Origin: Hyphomicrobiales bacterium
GTDB taxonomy: Bacteria > Pseudomonadota > Alphaproteobacteria > Rhizobiales > Rhizobiaceae
Assembly: GCA_900469445.1 (NCBI GenBank)
Contig: UBXM01000026.1
Coordinates: 35,615 to 99,614 of the forward strand
DNA length: 64,000 nt
Direction of reading: 5' to 3'
Below, one piece after another: positions 7,805 to 16,472 of this stretch; position 1 is the stretch's first letter; every line of letters begins with the position of its first letter. The notes under the pieces were generated by a model, which was given only the letters and a program-made list of their open reading frames with translations, had not been told where the DNA came from and ran no database searches. The translations under genes were made by a program, and so were the position numbers.

Positions 7805-8287
7805 ATGCCCTATTCTGACTTTGCCAAATCGACGTATAAAAGCGATCACACTTTCGGCACGGACGGCACGGATGCGCAGCTGTTGCAGGCGGCTCACCAT
7901 CTGGTCGATGTCTATCTGGTTTATCTGCGCGAGCATGAAACCGGCAGCGATCTTTTCGACACGAGCGAACTTCCGGCATCGAAGGGAAGCCTCATCAATG
8001 CATTCCGCGTGGTCATCGCGACGGAAAACCGCTCCGGTGTACGAGCGCTGCTGGTGAAGGCCGGCATGACGCTGGCGCAATTCCAGGAAAATATCGGTCC
8101 ACGCATGTCGGTCAGGCCGGCAGATGTGAAGCAGAAGCCCGGCGATTGGCATCGGCGGCCGGAACCCAGCCAGCTACGCCGGTTCGATCACGCATTGATG
8201 CGGCACGGAGAGGATCGGACCAAGCTGGTACGCATGTTTCGCCATGCTGCCGATATCGCCGAGCACAAGCCCATCCACAATGCCTGA
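7805..8287 (+). CDS. Hypothetical protein (160 aa)
   Basis: The ATG at 7805 is preceded by GAGGACAGG; an upstream in-frame extension to 7634 runs through the intergenic region and is rejected. The product (MPYSDFAKSTYKSDHTFGTD...) is soluble and mixed charge, without signal peptide or membrane segment. Residues 25-100 look helical (AQLLQAAHHLVDVYLVYLRE) and the C-terminus is basic and histidine-rich (HRRPEPSQLRRFDHALMRHG). I do not recognise a family. It stands alone between the small HTH gene and the region upstream of the pyruvate-kinase-like gene. Confidence 0.6.
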   Translation: MPYSDFAKSTYKSDHTFGTDGTDAQLLQAAHHLVDVYLVYLREHETGSDLFDTSELPASKGSLINAFRVVIATENRSGVRALLVKAGMTLAQFQENIGPRMSVRPADVKQKPGDWHRRPEPSQLRRFDHALMRHGEDRTKLVRMFRHAADIAEHKPIHNA

Positions 8288-8572
8288 GGCGGCACTCAGC
8301 CGAGCGTTGCGCTGTATCAATGAAGACGCCCGCAATCCGTGCAATCTCGAAATCACGGAGGTTGAAAACGGTGTGCGCCCAATCACGCAAGCATCCGTTT
8401 GCCGCCGAAGACAAGGTGACGTCTGAAATCCGCAAGGCCCCGCTCGGCGATATCAACGATATTTCGAGCGGCTGACGGACGGCTCTATCGAGGGCCGGAG
8501 GTACCGGATTTCGCCGCCTTCGTCTGAACGGTGGGCTGGGGCGACACGACGGAGGCCGTGTCGTCCAGGAGG
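8288..8572. other. Intergenic region with a doubtful 51-codon ORF
   Basis: Nothing is convincing here. A plus-strand ORF at 8320-8475 would encode 51 basic residues (MKTPAIRAISKSRR...) but has no clear ribosome binding site. A GACACG/CGTGTC hairpin lies near 8542-8563. The region ends at the strong hairpin at 8573. Confidence 0.3.
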
Positions 8573-8600
8573 GACCCGGCCCAAACTCATGGGCCGGGTC
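8573..8600. terminator. Strong hairpin downstream of the pyruvate-kinase-like gene
   Basis: An eleven-base perfect inverted repeat (GACCCGGCCCA / TGGGCCGGGTC) around a six-base loop, 20 bases beyond the stop codon of the minus-strand gene. On the plus strand it is followed by TTCGCATTT. Probably a transcription end for one or both directions. Confidence 0.65.
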
Positions 8601-8620
8601 TTCGCATTTCAACCTTCAGA

Positions 8621-10123
8621 TCACCAGGATTTCAGCGCCCGAAGGGTCGGGGTCTTCTTGAAGATATGCTCGTCCATGCGGGCCAAAAGCGTATCGAGCA
8701 AGGTGACGGCTTCGGCGACCGCCGGGCCCTTGTTCAGCATCACGCATTCGGCCCGGGCGGCCATTGCGGCATCGGTCATTTCGCCGCGTGACGGCAGGCC
8801 GTCCTTCACCAGATCCTCCAAAACCTGCGTTGCCCAGACGGTGGGAACGGATGCCGCCTCGCAGAGCCAGAGAATTTCCTCCTGCATTTCCGCAACCCGC
8901 TCGAAGCCGATTTCGGCGGCAAGGTCCCCGCGGGCGATCATCACGCCGAACGGGCGGCCCAGCGCATGGGCGCGGGCAATCAATGCCGGCAGATTGCGGA
9001 CCGCTTCCGGCTGCTCGATCTTGGCGACCAGACCGAGCGCTTCCGCACGCGCCGGATGGGCTGAAAGCGCAGCCTCCAATAGATCCAGGTCCTCCGGGCG
9101 GCTGACGAAGGAATAGCCAAGCATGTCGGCATTGCCGATCACGGCGGCAAGATCGCCTTCATCCTTGGCGGTGAGCGGCGACAAGCCAAGCGCGGTATCG
9201 GGCAGGTTGAGCCCCTTTTCGGGTTTCAGCTTGACGCCGCCGGCCTTCACATGGGTGACCCGCACAAGCGCCTCGCCGTCCGATACGCTTTCGACAACGG
9301 CTTCGAGCTTGCCGTCATTGTAACGCAGCTTGTGGCCCGGCTCGACGCGCTCGACGATCTCGGGCAAGGAGACGGCTGCACAGAAACGGACGTCTTCCGT
9401 CTGGTAGGGATCACCCGCGGCGACAAGGCGAAACAGATCACCTGCCGTCAATTTGGCGCCCTTGTCGGCCATTACGGCTTCCGTCCTGATCTTCGGGCCG
9501 GCAATATCCATCAGCACGGTGATCCTGCGGCCGACCATCTCGCCGGCGGAGCGGACCTGCCGCGCCATCGCCTCCCATGTCTGGTGATCATCATGGGCGC
9601 AGTTGATACGGGCGACATCCATGCCACGCCTTGCAAGATCAAGGATGAAATCGGGATCGGTCGCCGCCTCACCCGGCAGCGTGACCATGATACGGCCGCG
9701 ACGATGCGTACGGGCGCTGCCGAGCAACCGCTCCGTCATTTCGGCAAGTCCCGCCTCGCCGGCAAAAAACTGAGTCTCGGACGGCAGCGTGTAGGGTGGC
9801 GCCATTGCCTGCATGGCGGACAGCGCAGAGAGGACGGCATCGAGCGTGGGCAGGACCCGGCTTTCCAGTCGGCCCAGCGAAGACAGCCCGTGGCGCATCA
9901 GCCGACGTTGCAGCGGGCGGATATCATGACGGCGAAGGCAGAGATAATGACAGAGATTTTCGAGACGGTCCGCCTCGACCGCGCCGCCGGCGAGGCTCTC
10001 GAACAATGACCGCCCTTCCTTGGCGACACGGTCACGCAGCGCTCTGACCTCGGCAAAAATCGCAGCAAGATCGGCTGCGCGGTCATCCACGTCGGCGATC
10101 GCAACGCTGTTTTTATCGTGCAT
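8621..10123 (-). CDS. Pyruvate-kinase-like protein with extra N-terminal domain and no C-terminal domain
   Basis: A 500-residue protein. From about residue 140 it has a pyruvate kinase barrel: 'RIMVTLPGEAATDPDFILDLARRGMDVARINCAHDD', 'VLMDIAGPKIRTE' (the DLxGPKIR strand), a B-domain-like region near 225-315, 'LVAKIEQPEAVRNL' with the catalytic Lys-x-Glu, and 'GVMIARGDLAAEIG' with the metal-binding GDLxxE motif. Then come WATQVLEDLVKDGLPSRGEMTDAA and the end. The first 130 residues are an unrelated helical domain and the usual C-terminal allosteric domain is absent. It is divergent from phosphoketolase, suggesting joint use. Whether it is an active pyruvate kinase is uncertain. The ATG has a GGGAGGAG site. 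Confidence 0.85.
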   Translation of the reverse strand: MHDKNSVAIADVDDRAADLAAIFAEVRALRDRVAKEGRSLFESLAGGAVEADRLENLCHYLCLRRHDIRPLQRRLMRHGLSSLGRLESRVLPTLDAVLSALSAMQAMAPPYTLPSETQFFAGEAGLAEMTERLLGSARTHRRGRIMVTLPGEAATDPDFILDLARRGMDVARINCAHDDHQTWEAMARQVRSAGEMVGRRITVLMDIAGPKIRTEAVMADKGAKLTAGDLFRLVAAGDPYQTEDVRFCAAVSLPEIVERVEPGHKLRYNDGKLEAVVESVSDGEALVRVTHVKAGGVKLKPEKGLNLPDTALGLSPLTAKDEGDLAAVIGNADMLGYSFVSRPEDLDLLEAALSAHPARAEALGLVAKIEQPEAVRNLPALIARAHALGRPFGVMIARGDLAAEIGFERVAEMQEEILWLCEAASVPTVWATQVLEDLVKDGLPSRGEMTDAAMAARAECVMLNKGPAVAEAVTLLDTLLARMDEHIFKKTPTLRALKSW

Positions 10124-10206
10124 GTTTCAATCTCCTCCCAAAACGAAGATCCAGACAATGATGAAAGTCTGGCGTGGAAACATCACCCGGGCATGACAGG
10201 AGCGCG

Positions 10207-10220
10207 TTGAGCCGCATCAA
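10207..10220. promoter_or_regulatory. FNR/FixK-type box
   Basis: TTGAGCCGCATCAA fits TTGA-N6-TCAA, the half-site arrangement bound by FNR, FnrN and FixK proteins in rhizobia. It lies 84 bp upstream of the pyruvate-kinase-like start and 290 bp upstream of phosphoketolase, in their 387-bp shared intergenic region. It suggests low-oxygen control; the rest of that region shows no gene. Confidence 0.5.
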
Positions 10221-10510
10221 AGCCTGCGACGGTCTACCGCACAAAGTTTCAGTGGCGAACAGTGGTGCCCCGTCCGCGACAGTGAAGAACGGACACCAGA
10301 AATATCGGCCTTAAAGCTGGCAATCGTCAGCCCCTGCCCTATCCTGACGGCCATCGCGCAAGACTTGATTGTTTGTCACAAAATACGTCCACATTGCCTG
10401 AAGCGCGATGCCTCTTGAGCGGCGGACAATCCGCCAGTCCATGATCCATGTCATGAAGCAGGCCATCTAAATCGATTAGTATCGACGATGAGGAAAAAGA
10501 GGAGTTATCA

Positions 10511-12952
10511 ATGCAGCACCATATAGTCCCCAAGGACGGAGCAATTTCGCGATCCGAATATTTTGATCCCGCCCGCCCGCGCACCGAGCTGTCACAGGCG
10601 GAAGTGACGTTGATGGATCGGTATTGGCGAGCGGCAAATTATCTCTCCGTCGGCCAGATCTACCTTCTCGAAAACCCGCTTTTGCGCGAGCCGCTTCAGC
10701 CGCTGCATATCAAACCGCGACTTCTCGGCCACTGGGGCACGACCCCCGGGCTCAACTTCATCTATGCGCATCTCAACCGGGTGATCAAAAACCGCGACCT
10801 CGACGTCATCTATATATGCGGGCCGGGCCATGGCGGACCGGGCATGGTCGCCAATACCTGGATGGAAGGCATCTACAGCGAAGTTTATCCAGACATTCCG
10901 GAAAACGAAGAGGGCATGCACAAGCTGTTCCGGCAGTTCTCCTTCCCCGGCGGCGTGCCGAGCCATGTGGCGCCCGAAACCCCCGGTTCCATTCATGAAG
11001 GCGGCGAACTGGGTTATGCGCTGGTGCATGCATTCGGCGCGGCCTTCGACAACCCGGATCTGATCGTTGCCTGCGTGGTCGGCGACGGTGAGGCCGAAAC
11101 CGGTCCGCTGGCGGCAAGCTGGCAGTCCAACAAGTTCCTGAACCCTGTCCGCGACGGCGCGGTTTTACCGATCCTGCATCTCAACGGCTACAAGATCGCC
11201 AACCCGACGGTGCTTTCACGCATTCCGCACGATGACCTGAGGAAGCTTTTCGAGGGTCACGGTTACGCACCGATCTTCGTCGAGGGCCACGAGCCGGAAG
11301 CAATGCACCGGCTGATGGCGGATGCCATGGATCTGGCAACCGACATGATCCGTGCGATCCAGGAAAAGGCCCGCTCAGGCGCGCCCTCCACCGAAGCGCC
11401 GCGCTGGCCGATGATCATCCTGCGCAGCCCGAAAGGCTGGACCGGACCGAAGGAAGTCGACGGCAAGAAGGTCGAGGATTTCTGGCGCGCACACCAGGTT
11501 CCGGTTGCCACCTGCCGCGAAAACGACAGCCACCGCAAGGTTCTCGAAGACTGGATGCGGAGCTACGATCCGGAAGACCTGTTCGAGGCCGACGGAAGCC
11601 TGAAGGCGGAGCTGAAGGCTCTTGCACCGACCGGCAATCGCCGCATGGGCGCAAACCCGCATACCAATGGCGGCATATTGCGCAAGGACCTGAAATGCCC
11701 GCCGATTTCCGACTATGCCGTCGATGTGACGGTGCCGGGCGAGAAGATCGTCCAGACGACCGAAGTGCTCGGCAAATATCTGCGCGACGTGATGAAGCTG
11801 AACGACGCGGAAAAGAATTTCCGGGTCTTCGGGCCGGATGAGACGGATTCGAATCGCCTTGGCCCGGTCTTCGAAGCAACCGACCGGGTGTGGATGGAAA
11901 AGATCGAGCCCTATGACGTGCATCTTTCGCCCGACGGGCGGGTGATGGAAGTGCTTTCCGAACACCTATGCCAGGGCTGGCTGGAAGGGTATCTGCTGAC
12001 CGGCCGCCACGGCTTCTTCTCCTGCTACGAAGCCTTCATCCACATCATTGACTCGATGTTCAACCAGCATGCCAAGTGGCTGAAGGTGACGCGCGATCTC
12101 GAATGGCGGAAGCCGATCAGCTCGCTCAACTACCTGCTCACCTCGCATGTATGGCGACAGGACCATAACGGCTTCTCCCACCAGGATCCGGGCTTCCTCG
12201 ATCACGTGGCCAACAAGAAGGCGGACGTGGTGCGCATCTACCTGCCGCCGGATGCCAATACGCTTCTGTGGGTGGCCGATCATTGCCTCAATACCTGGGA
12301 CCGGATCAACGTCATCGTGGCCGGCAAGCAGCCGGAACCGCAATGGCTTTCGATCGAGGATGCAGCCAAGCATTGCGAGGCCGGTATCGGCACCTGGGAC
12401 TGGGCCAGCAACGAGGATGACGCGATTGCACCGGATGTGGTGATGGCCTGCGCCGGCGACGTGCCGACAATGGAAACGCTGGCTGCCGTGATGATCCTGC
12501 GCGAGGCGATACCGGAACTGAAGATCCGTGTCGTCAACGTCGTCGACCTGATGACGCTGCAGGCGAAGGAAGAGCATTCGCATGGCCTGACGGACGAGGA
12601 TTTCGACAAGCTGTTCACCACCGAACGGCCGGTCATCTTCGCCTATCACGGTTATCCGTACCTCATCCACCGCCTGACCTATAAGCGCAACAACCACCGC
12701 AACATGCATGTGCGCGGCTTCGTCGAGGAAGGCACGACCACGACGCCTTTCGACATGACGGTCTTGAACCAGCTCGACCGCTACCATCTGGCGCTCGAAG
12801 CGATCGAACGGGTGCCGGAACTGAAGGAAAAGGTTCCGCATGTGATCGAGATGCTGAACGGCAAGCTCGCCCTGCACAATGCCCATGTTCGCGAATACGG
12901 CGAAGACATGCCGGAAATCCGCGACTGGAAATGGACAGGCCTCACGGCGTGA
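10511..12952 (+). CDS. xfp: Xylulose-5-phosphate/fructose-6-phosphate phosphoketolase
   Basis: An 813-residue thiamine-diphosphate enzyme of usual length that cleaves xylulose 5-phosphate (and often fructose 6-phosphate) with phosphate to acetyl-phosphate. It has the N-terminal '[15 protein letters not shown]', the phosphoketolase signature EGGELGYAL, the thiamine-binding [20 protein letters not shown], '[13 protein letters not shown]' and the second-domain '[21 protein letters not shown]'. The ATG follows a GAGGAG site six bases upstream. It gives a carbon-saving bypass of lower glycolysis. No acetate kinase or phosphotransacetylase gene is adjacent, so acetyl-phosphate must be used by enzymes encoded elsewhere. 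A terminator follows. Confidence 0.96.
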   Translation: MQHHIVPKDGAISRSEYFDPARPRTELSQAEVTLMDRYWRAANYLSVGQIYLLENPLLREPLQPLHIKPRLLGHWGTTPGLNFIYAHLNRVIKNRDLDVIYICGPGHGGPGMVANTWMEGIYSEVYPDIPENEEGMHKLFRQFSFPGGVPSHVAPETPGSIHEGGELGYALVHAFGAAFDNPDLIVACVVGDGEAETGPLAASWQSNKFLNPVRDGAVLPILHLNGYKIANPTVLSRIPHDDLRKLFEGHGYAPIFVEGHEPEAMHRLMADAMDLATDMIRAIQEKARSGAPSTEAPRWPMIILRSPKGWTGPKEVDGKKVEDFWRAHQVPVATCRENDSHRKVLEDWMRSYDPEDLFEADGSLKAELKALAPTGNRRMGANPHTNGGILRKDLKCPPISDYAVDVTVPGEKIVQTTEVLGKYLRDVMKLNDAEKNFRVFGPDETDSNRLGPVFEATDRVWMEKIEPYDVHLSPDGRVMEVLSEHLCQGWLEGYLLTGRHGFFSCYEAFIHIIDSMFNQHAKWLKVTRDLEWRKPISSLNYLLTSHVWRQDHNGFSHQDPGFLDHVANKKADVVRIYLPPDANTLLWVADHCLNTWDRINVIVAGKQPEPQWLSIEDAAKHCEAGIGTWDWASNEDDAIAPDVVMACAGDVPTMETLAAVMILREAIPELKIRVVNVVDLMTLQAKEEHSHGLTDEDFDKLFTTERPVIFAYHGYPYLIHRLTYKRNNHRNMHVRGFVEEGTTTTPFDMTVLNQLDRYHLALEAIERVPELKEKVPHVIEMLNGKLALHNAHVREYGEDMPEIRDWKWTGLTA

Positions 12953-13001
12953 CCGGCAGCTGACCAGCGGGGCACTCCCCGCCAGCATTCGAATAATCCA
13001 G

Positions 13002-13029
13002 GCGGGCCGCGATCAGGCGGCCCGCTTTT
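13002..13029 (+). terminator. Terminator after phosphoketolase
   Basis: A nine-base perfect inverted repeat (GCGGGCCGC / GCGGCCCGC) with loop GATCAG followed by TTTT, about 50 bases past the xfp stop codon. The remaining intergenic bases to 13227 show no gene. Confidence 0.9.
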
Positions 13030-13227
13030 CCATATTCGATGCGATCGGGGAGCCGACGTTTCCAAACGACCCGCGATGTCGATAGCCTGCGACCGCGGCG
13101 TTCAGTTACCCAATTATTTCCTCGCCACCGTCTTTGCGGGCTTGGCTTCGCGGCTGGCATTGGGAGGAAGGGGCTGACCGGTGCGCCGAAGGGGTGAGCC
13201 TTTAACGGCCCATCCCCTGCGATGCCG

Positions 13228-14028
13228 TTATTTCTCGCTGAACCAGCGCAGCGACATGCAGGACAGTCCTGCGTCGATCTTGCCGATCTCGGCCGTGTTC
13301 AGGGGCACGACCTTGTAGCCAAGCTTGTCGAGCATCTCGATCGTGCGGGGGAATTGCGCGCCCACCATGACGACATCGTTGACGCGCAGGGCGTTGGCGG
13401 CAGGTTCATCCCCATCCGGAACGATGACCTGCTTGAAGCGGTCGAACACACCGGATCGAGCAAGGGTTGCTGTGGATATGACTGTCTCGTCGTCAAGCAG
13501 CGAGCTCGCCGTTTTGAAATGGAGCACGCCTTCGGGCGTTTTGACGATCTCGCTTTTTCGGCCAAGCTTCGACAAGCATGCCTGAAGCGCTTCGGCTCCC
13601 GCCTGATTGGTGCGGCCAGAAAGCCCGATCATCACGCTGTCGGGCGTGACAAGGATGTCCCCGCCATCTGCAAAACCATCGCCGGAGAGTTCAAGCACGG
13701 TATCGAACATTTCACGCAGAGTGGGTGCGATCTTAGCGGCTTCGCGCAGGCGCGTTTGATCGCCGGGGCGGAGCATGATTGCGCCGTCGGTGAAGACAAG
13801 CGCCGGATCCTCGACGAAGATCGAGTCGGGAAACTCCTCAAGCGCCGGCAAAACAGTCACTTTCACGCCGGCGTTCTGCATCGCCTTTACATAGGCCTCA
13901 TGTTCGGCGGTGATGCCGGCATAGGTCGGATCACCCTTGTCGTCGGCGCGAAGGCCATTGACAACCGACTGGGCCGGCGTCCGAACGATGATGTTGTTGA
14001 ACTGATAGACGGGACGTGAATGTGGCAT
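13228..14028 (-). CDS. Dimethylarginine dimethylaminohydrolase-like amidinotransferase-fold enzyme
   Basis: A 266-residue protein of the DDAH/arginine deiminase superfamily. Visible motifs are FPDSIFVEDPALV (substrate-binding Asp/Glu), DGGDILVTP, the catalytic histidine in 'GVLHFKTASSLLDDETVI', and the nucleophilic cysteine in GLSCMSLRW ten residues from the end. These match DDAH, which hydrolyses methylated arginines to citrulline plus an amine. The ATG at 14028 is chosen, with GAGG upstream; a TTG at 14043 overlaps that site. It is a single gene, separated from the LacI gene by a terminator. Confidence 0.85.
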   Translation of the reverse strand: MPHSRPVYQFNNIIVRTPAQSVVNGLRADDKGDPTYAGITAEHEAYVKAMQNAGVKVTVLPALEEFPDSIFVEDPALVFTDGAIMLRPGDQTRLREAAKIAPTLREMFDTVLELSGDGFADGGDILVTPDSVMIGLSGRTNQAGAEALQACLSKLGRKSEIVKTPEGVLHFKTASSLLDDETVISTATLARSGVFDRFKQVIVPDGDEPAANALRVNDVVMVGAQFPRTIEMLDKLGYKVVPLNTAEIGKIDAGLSCMSLRWFSEK

Positions 14029-14198
14029 AAAAGTTAACCTCAAGAAGATGGTTGCGTCGTCAGTGAGTATTGGAAGGCCAATTCGTTGCCGGCAGGCTCA
14101 ACGCTCTTTGATTGAGCGGCTCGCTACCATGCGCCGAATGAAGCTACCAGTTCGCAAGACAATAATTTGATCAAGTAGCCGCGCATAGCCCATTGCAA

Positions 14199-14229
14199 AA
14201 ACGCCCTACCAGGCATGGTACGGCGCTTT
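14199..14229 (-). terminator. Terminator after the LacI-family gene
   Basis: A stem CGCCGTACC / GGTAGGGCG with one G-G mismatch and a six-base loop, followed on the minus strand by TTTTT, about 70 bases past the regulator's stop codon. Confidence 0.75.
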
Positions 14230-14297
14230 TGAAGTGCTCACCTTTCGGTTTCCGATTGCGCACGGAACCGCTGCAAAAAGTGAAGCTCGAGATGCTT

Positions 14298-15323
14298 CTA
14301 ACAGTTCTCACTGACCATGACGACAAAGGGTACGATTGTCTGGAAAGGCTGATGGGCTGCGGGCGTGGTCATCAGCTTGATCATCGCCTGAACGGTCTGC
14401 CGGGCGATTTCATCGACCGGATGCGCAAGAATGACATCGATCTCGCCTGACGACAGACGGGTGCGGGTGCTGCCGGTCATCTCGCAACCGATCACCATCA
14501 CATCCTTGCGTCCGCGTCTCAGCAGTTCCTTACAGACGCCATCGATACCGCCACCGGCAACAAACAGTGCGCCCAGATCGGGATGTTCATCGAGAAGGCT
14601 GCGGGTAATCGCTTCAGCCTTTACATCGTCCTCATGGGTGACGCGCGTTTCGAGCAGGATGAAATCCGCCTGCTGCGACCGGAGAAAGCCGCGGAAACTC
14701 GCGTCATGCACCTGCTGACAGGTATAACGCTCGGAGCCGACCAGCACCGCAGCCTTTCCGCCCTTGATGAAACGATGGGAGAACCAGCCGGCCGTGCGTC
14801 CAAGCTGCCAGTCGTTCGATCCGACGAAGCCCGCCCGCGCCGGTGATGAAATATCCGAAATCATCGTGATGACCGGTATGCCACGGCGCGCCAGTTCGCC
14901 GACAGCTGTACTGACGGCAGGGTGATCCACGCAGACGCAGGCGATGATATCGCATTGCTCACCAAGTTCCAGCAACGCCCGAGCGGCGTTTTCCGGATCG
15001 GTATCACTCAGGTGCCTGACGACGGCTTGGCCGCGTACGGTAACGGCCTTTCTCGCAGATCCCGATAGTTCCTCCGCCAGATCGCGGTAGAGCTGGCGGC
15101 TGCCACTGTTCAGCAGGAACCCGAAGCGCCGCTCGGGCGCATCCAGCACAAGCCGGCTCCTGATGCTTTCCACGGCATAAAAGCCGATCTTTTCGGCAAC
15201 CGCCAGCACATGCTCGATCGTCGTAGGCTTCACCTGCCCGCGACCGCTGAGAATGCGATCGATTGTCGATACGCTGACCTGCGCTTCGCGAGCGAGATCA
15301 TCAATGGTTTTGTGGCGCGGCAC
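14298..15323 (-). CDS. LacI-family transcriptional regulator
   Basis: A 341-residue regulator with the LacI headpiece (TIDDLAREAQVSVSTIDRIL then SGRGQVKPTTIEHVLAVAEK) followed by a periplasmic-binding-type sensor domain ('GFLLNSGSRQLYRDLAEEL', 'CVCVDHPAVSTAVGELARRGIPVITMISD', 'GALFVAGGGIDGVCKELL'). The start is GTG at 15323; a nearby ATG is in another frame. It is divergent from the three-gene GMC dehydrogenase operon and probably controls it in response to a sugar or sugar derivative. The exact ligand is unknown. Confidence 0.88.
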   Translation of the reverse strand: MPRHKTIDDLAREAQVSVSTIDRILSGRGQVKPTTIEHVLAVAEKIGFYAVESIRSRLVLDAPERRFGFLLNSGSRQLYRDLAEELSGSARKAVTVRGQAVVRHLSDTDPENAARALLELGEQCDIIACVCVDHPAVSTAVGELARRGIPVITMISDISSPARAGFVGSNDWQLGRTAGWFSHRFIKGGKAAVLVGSERYTCQQVHDASFRGFLRSQQADFILLETRVTHEDDVKAEAITRSLLDEHPDLGALFVAGGGIDGVCKELLRRGRKDVMVIGCEMTGSTRTRLSSGEIDVILAHPVDEIARQTVQAMIKLMTTPAAHQPFQTIVPFVVMVSENC

Positions 15324-15718
15324 GGGGGATCACCTTCATGGATTGAACCGCGCCTCCTTAATGAGGATTGGTCGAGAACGTCAAATTCACTCTGCGTGAC
15401 GGTGCTTCTATCATCAGGACAATGTTCGCAGATGGCAGGCAACCATCAGAAAGACGATCCACGATGAAGGGAATAACCTCATCTTGAGGGAATTTGCATA
15501 TGTCAAATTCTGACGGCTTGCCAGCGACAATGCGGCCATTTACCGCAGTGCAAAATGTTTGAAGAGACACACCGGACCCGCCCAGCAGCCCCTTCACATA
15601 AGCCAGTCACCAGCTAATCAACGGCCACCGTCACCCTGCTGCCCGTCGCTTTCCTGCGCCGTGTGATTGCAGTTGCGCGTTTGTGCGTCCGTTCCAGGAA
15701 CAACGAAAGGAATGACAC
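15324..15718. other. Intergenic region upstream of the dehydrogenase operon
   Basis: A 395-bp gap between divergent genes, large enough for promoters and operators. I see no convincing LacI-type operator. A minus-strand ORF at 15358-15597 (79 codons) has no good ribosome binding site and no recognisable motif. The perfect short palindrome GTTCCAGGAAC lies just upstream of the plus-strand operon. Confidence 0.4.
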
Positions 15719-16450
15719 ATGAAGCGTAGAGACCTGCTTCGCTCTTTCGGAGCCGCCGTTACGACCACCGCCCTGGCTTCCCCTTCAGCCGCTGCGGAGC
15801 TCAAGGGGTTTCCGACACAAACCGCGATGTCGCCGGATCACCTGCCCAAACCCGCGATGAAGGGCGGCGCCTTCCGGGTATTCACCCAGGAAAACGACCG
15901 CAAGACGCTTGCCGCCGTATTCGACCGCATGATCCCGAGCGACAAATTCGGGCCGTCGGCTTCCGAGGCAGGCTGTCTTGAGTTCCTCGATGATCAGCTC
16001 GCGGGCCATTACGGCGAAGGCCGCGCGCTGTATCTCGAGGGACCTGTACGTCCTGAAACCGAAGAAGCGATCATGGGATCGCCGCAGTTCACGCAGACGC
16101 CGCGCCAGCGTTACGAAGCTGGCCTGAAGGCGCTCGAAGCCTATGCGCAGGCAACCGATGGCGTGGCGTTCCACGCCCTGTCTCCCGACCGTATCGACGA
16201 GATCCTTGCCGGGCTCGAAGAAGGCAAGATCGATCTGCCGAACGGCGTGCAGGGCAAGTGGTTCTTCGAACTGATGCTCCAGAACGCGCGCGAGGGATAT
16301 CTCGCCGATCCGATCTACGGCGGTAACCGCGACATGGCGGGCTGGAAGATGATCGGCTTCCCCGGCGCCCGTTACGATTACCGTCCGTATATCGAAAAGC
16401 GCGGCGAGAATCTGAACCTCGTGCCGGTCAGCCTGATCCCCAACGACTGA
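15719..16450 (+). CDS. Gluconate 2-dehydrogenase-type subunit 3 (small subunit)
   Basis: A 243-residue protein of the Gluconate_2-dh3 family, the small partner needed for export and assembly of flavin-cytochrome dehydrogenases. The N-terminus MKRRDLLRSFGAAVTTTALA carries an RR pair and hydrophobic stretch ending near 'SPSAAA', read as a Tat-like signal. The mature part has 'LAAVFDRMIPSDKFGPSASEAG' and 'GYLADPIYGGNRDMAGWKMIGFPGARYDYRPYI', typical for this subunit. It begins an operon with the GMC flavoprotein (23 bp on) and a triheme cytochrome. Tat export would carry the flavoprotein partner along. Confidence 0.9.
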   Translation: MKRRDLLRSFGAAVTTTALASPSAAAELKGFPTQTAMSPDHLPKPAMKGGAFRVFTQENDRKTLAAVFDRMIPSDKFGPSASEAGCLEFLDDQLAGHYGEGRALYLEGPVRPETEEAIMGSPQFTQTPRQRYEAGLKALEAYAQATDGVAFHALSPDRIDEILAGLEEGKIDLPNGVQGKWFFELMLQNAREGYLADPIYGGNRDMAGWKMIGFPGARYDYRPYIEKRGENLNLVPVSLIPND

Positions 16451-16472
16451 TATCCCCTTCAGGAGAAGAATA

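Noticed and set aside
15358..15597. 79-codon minus-strand ORF in the intergenic region before the GMC operon
   Set aside because: Lacks a good start signal and recognisable sequence; kept only as a note on that region.
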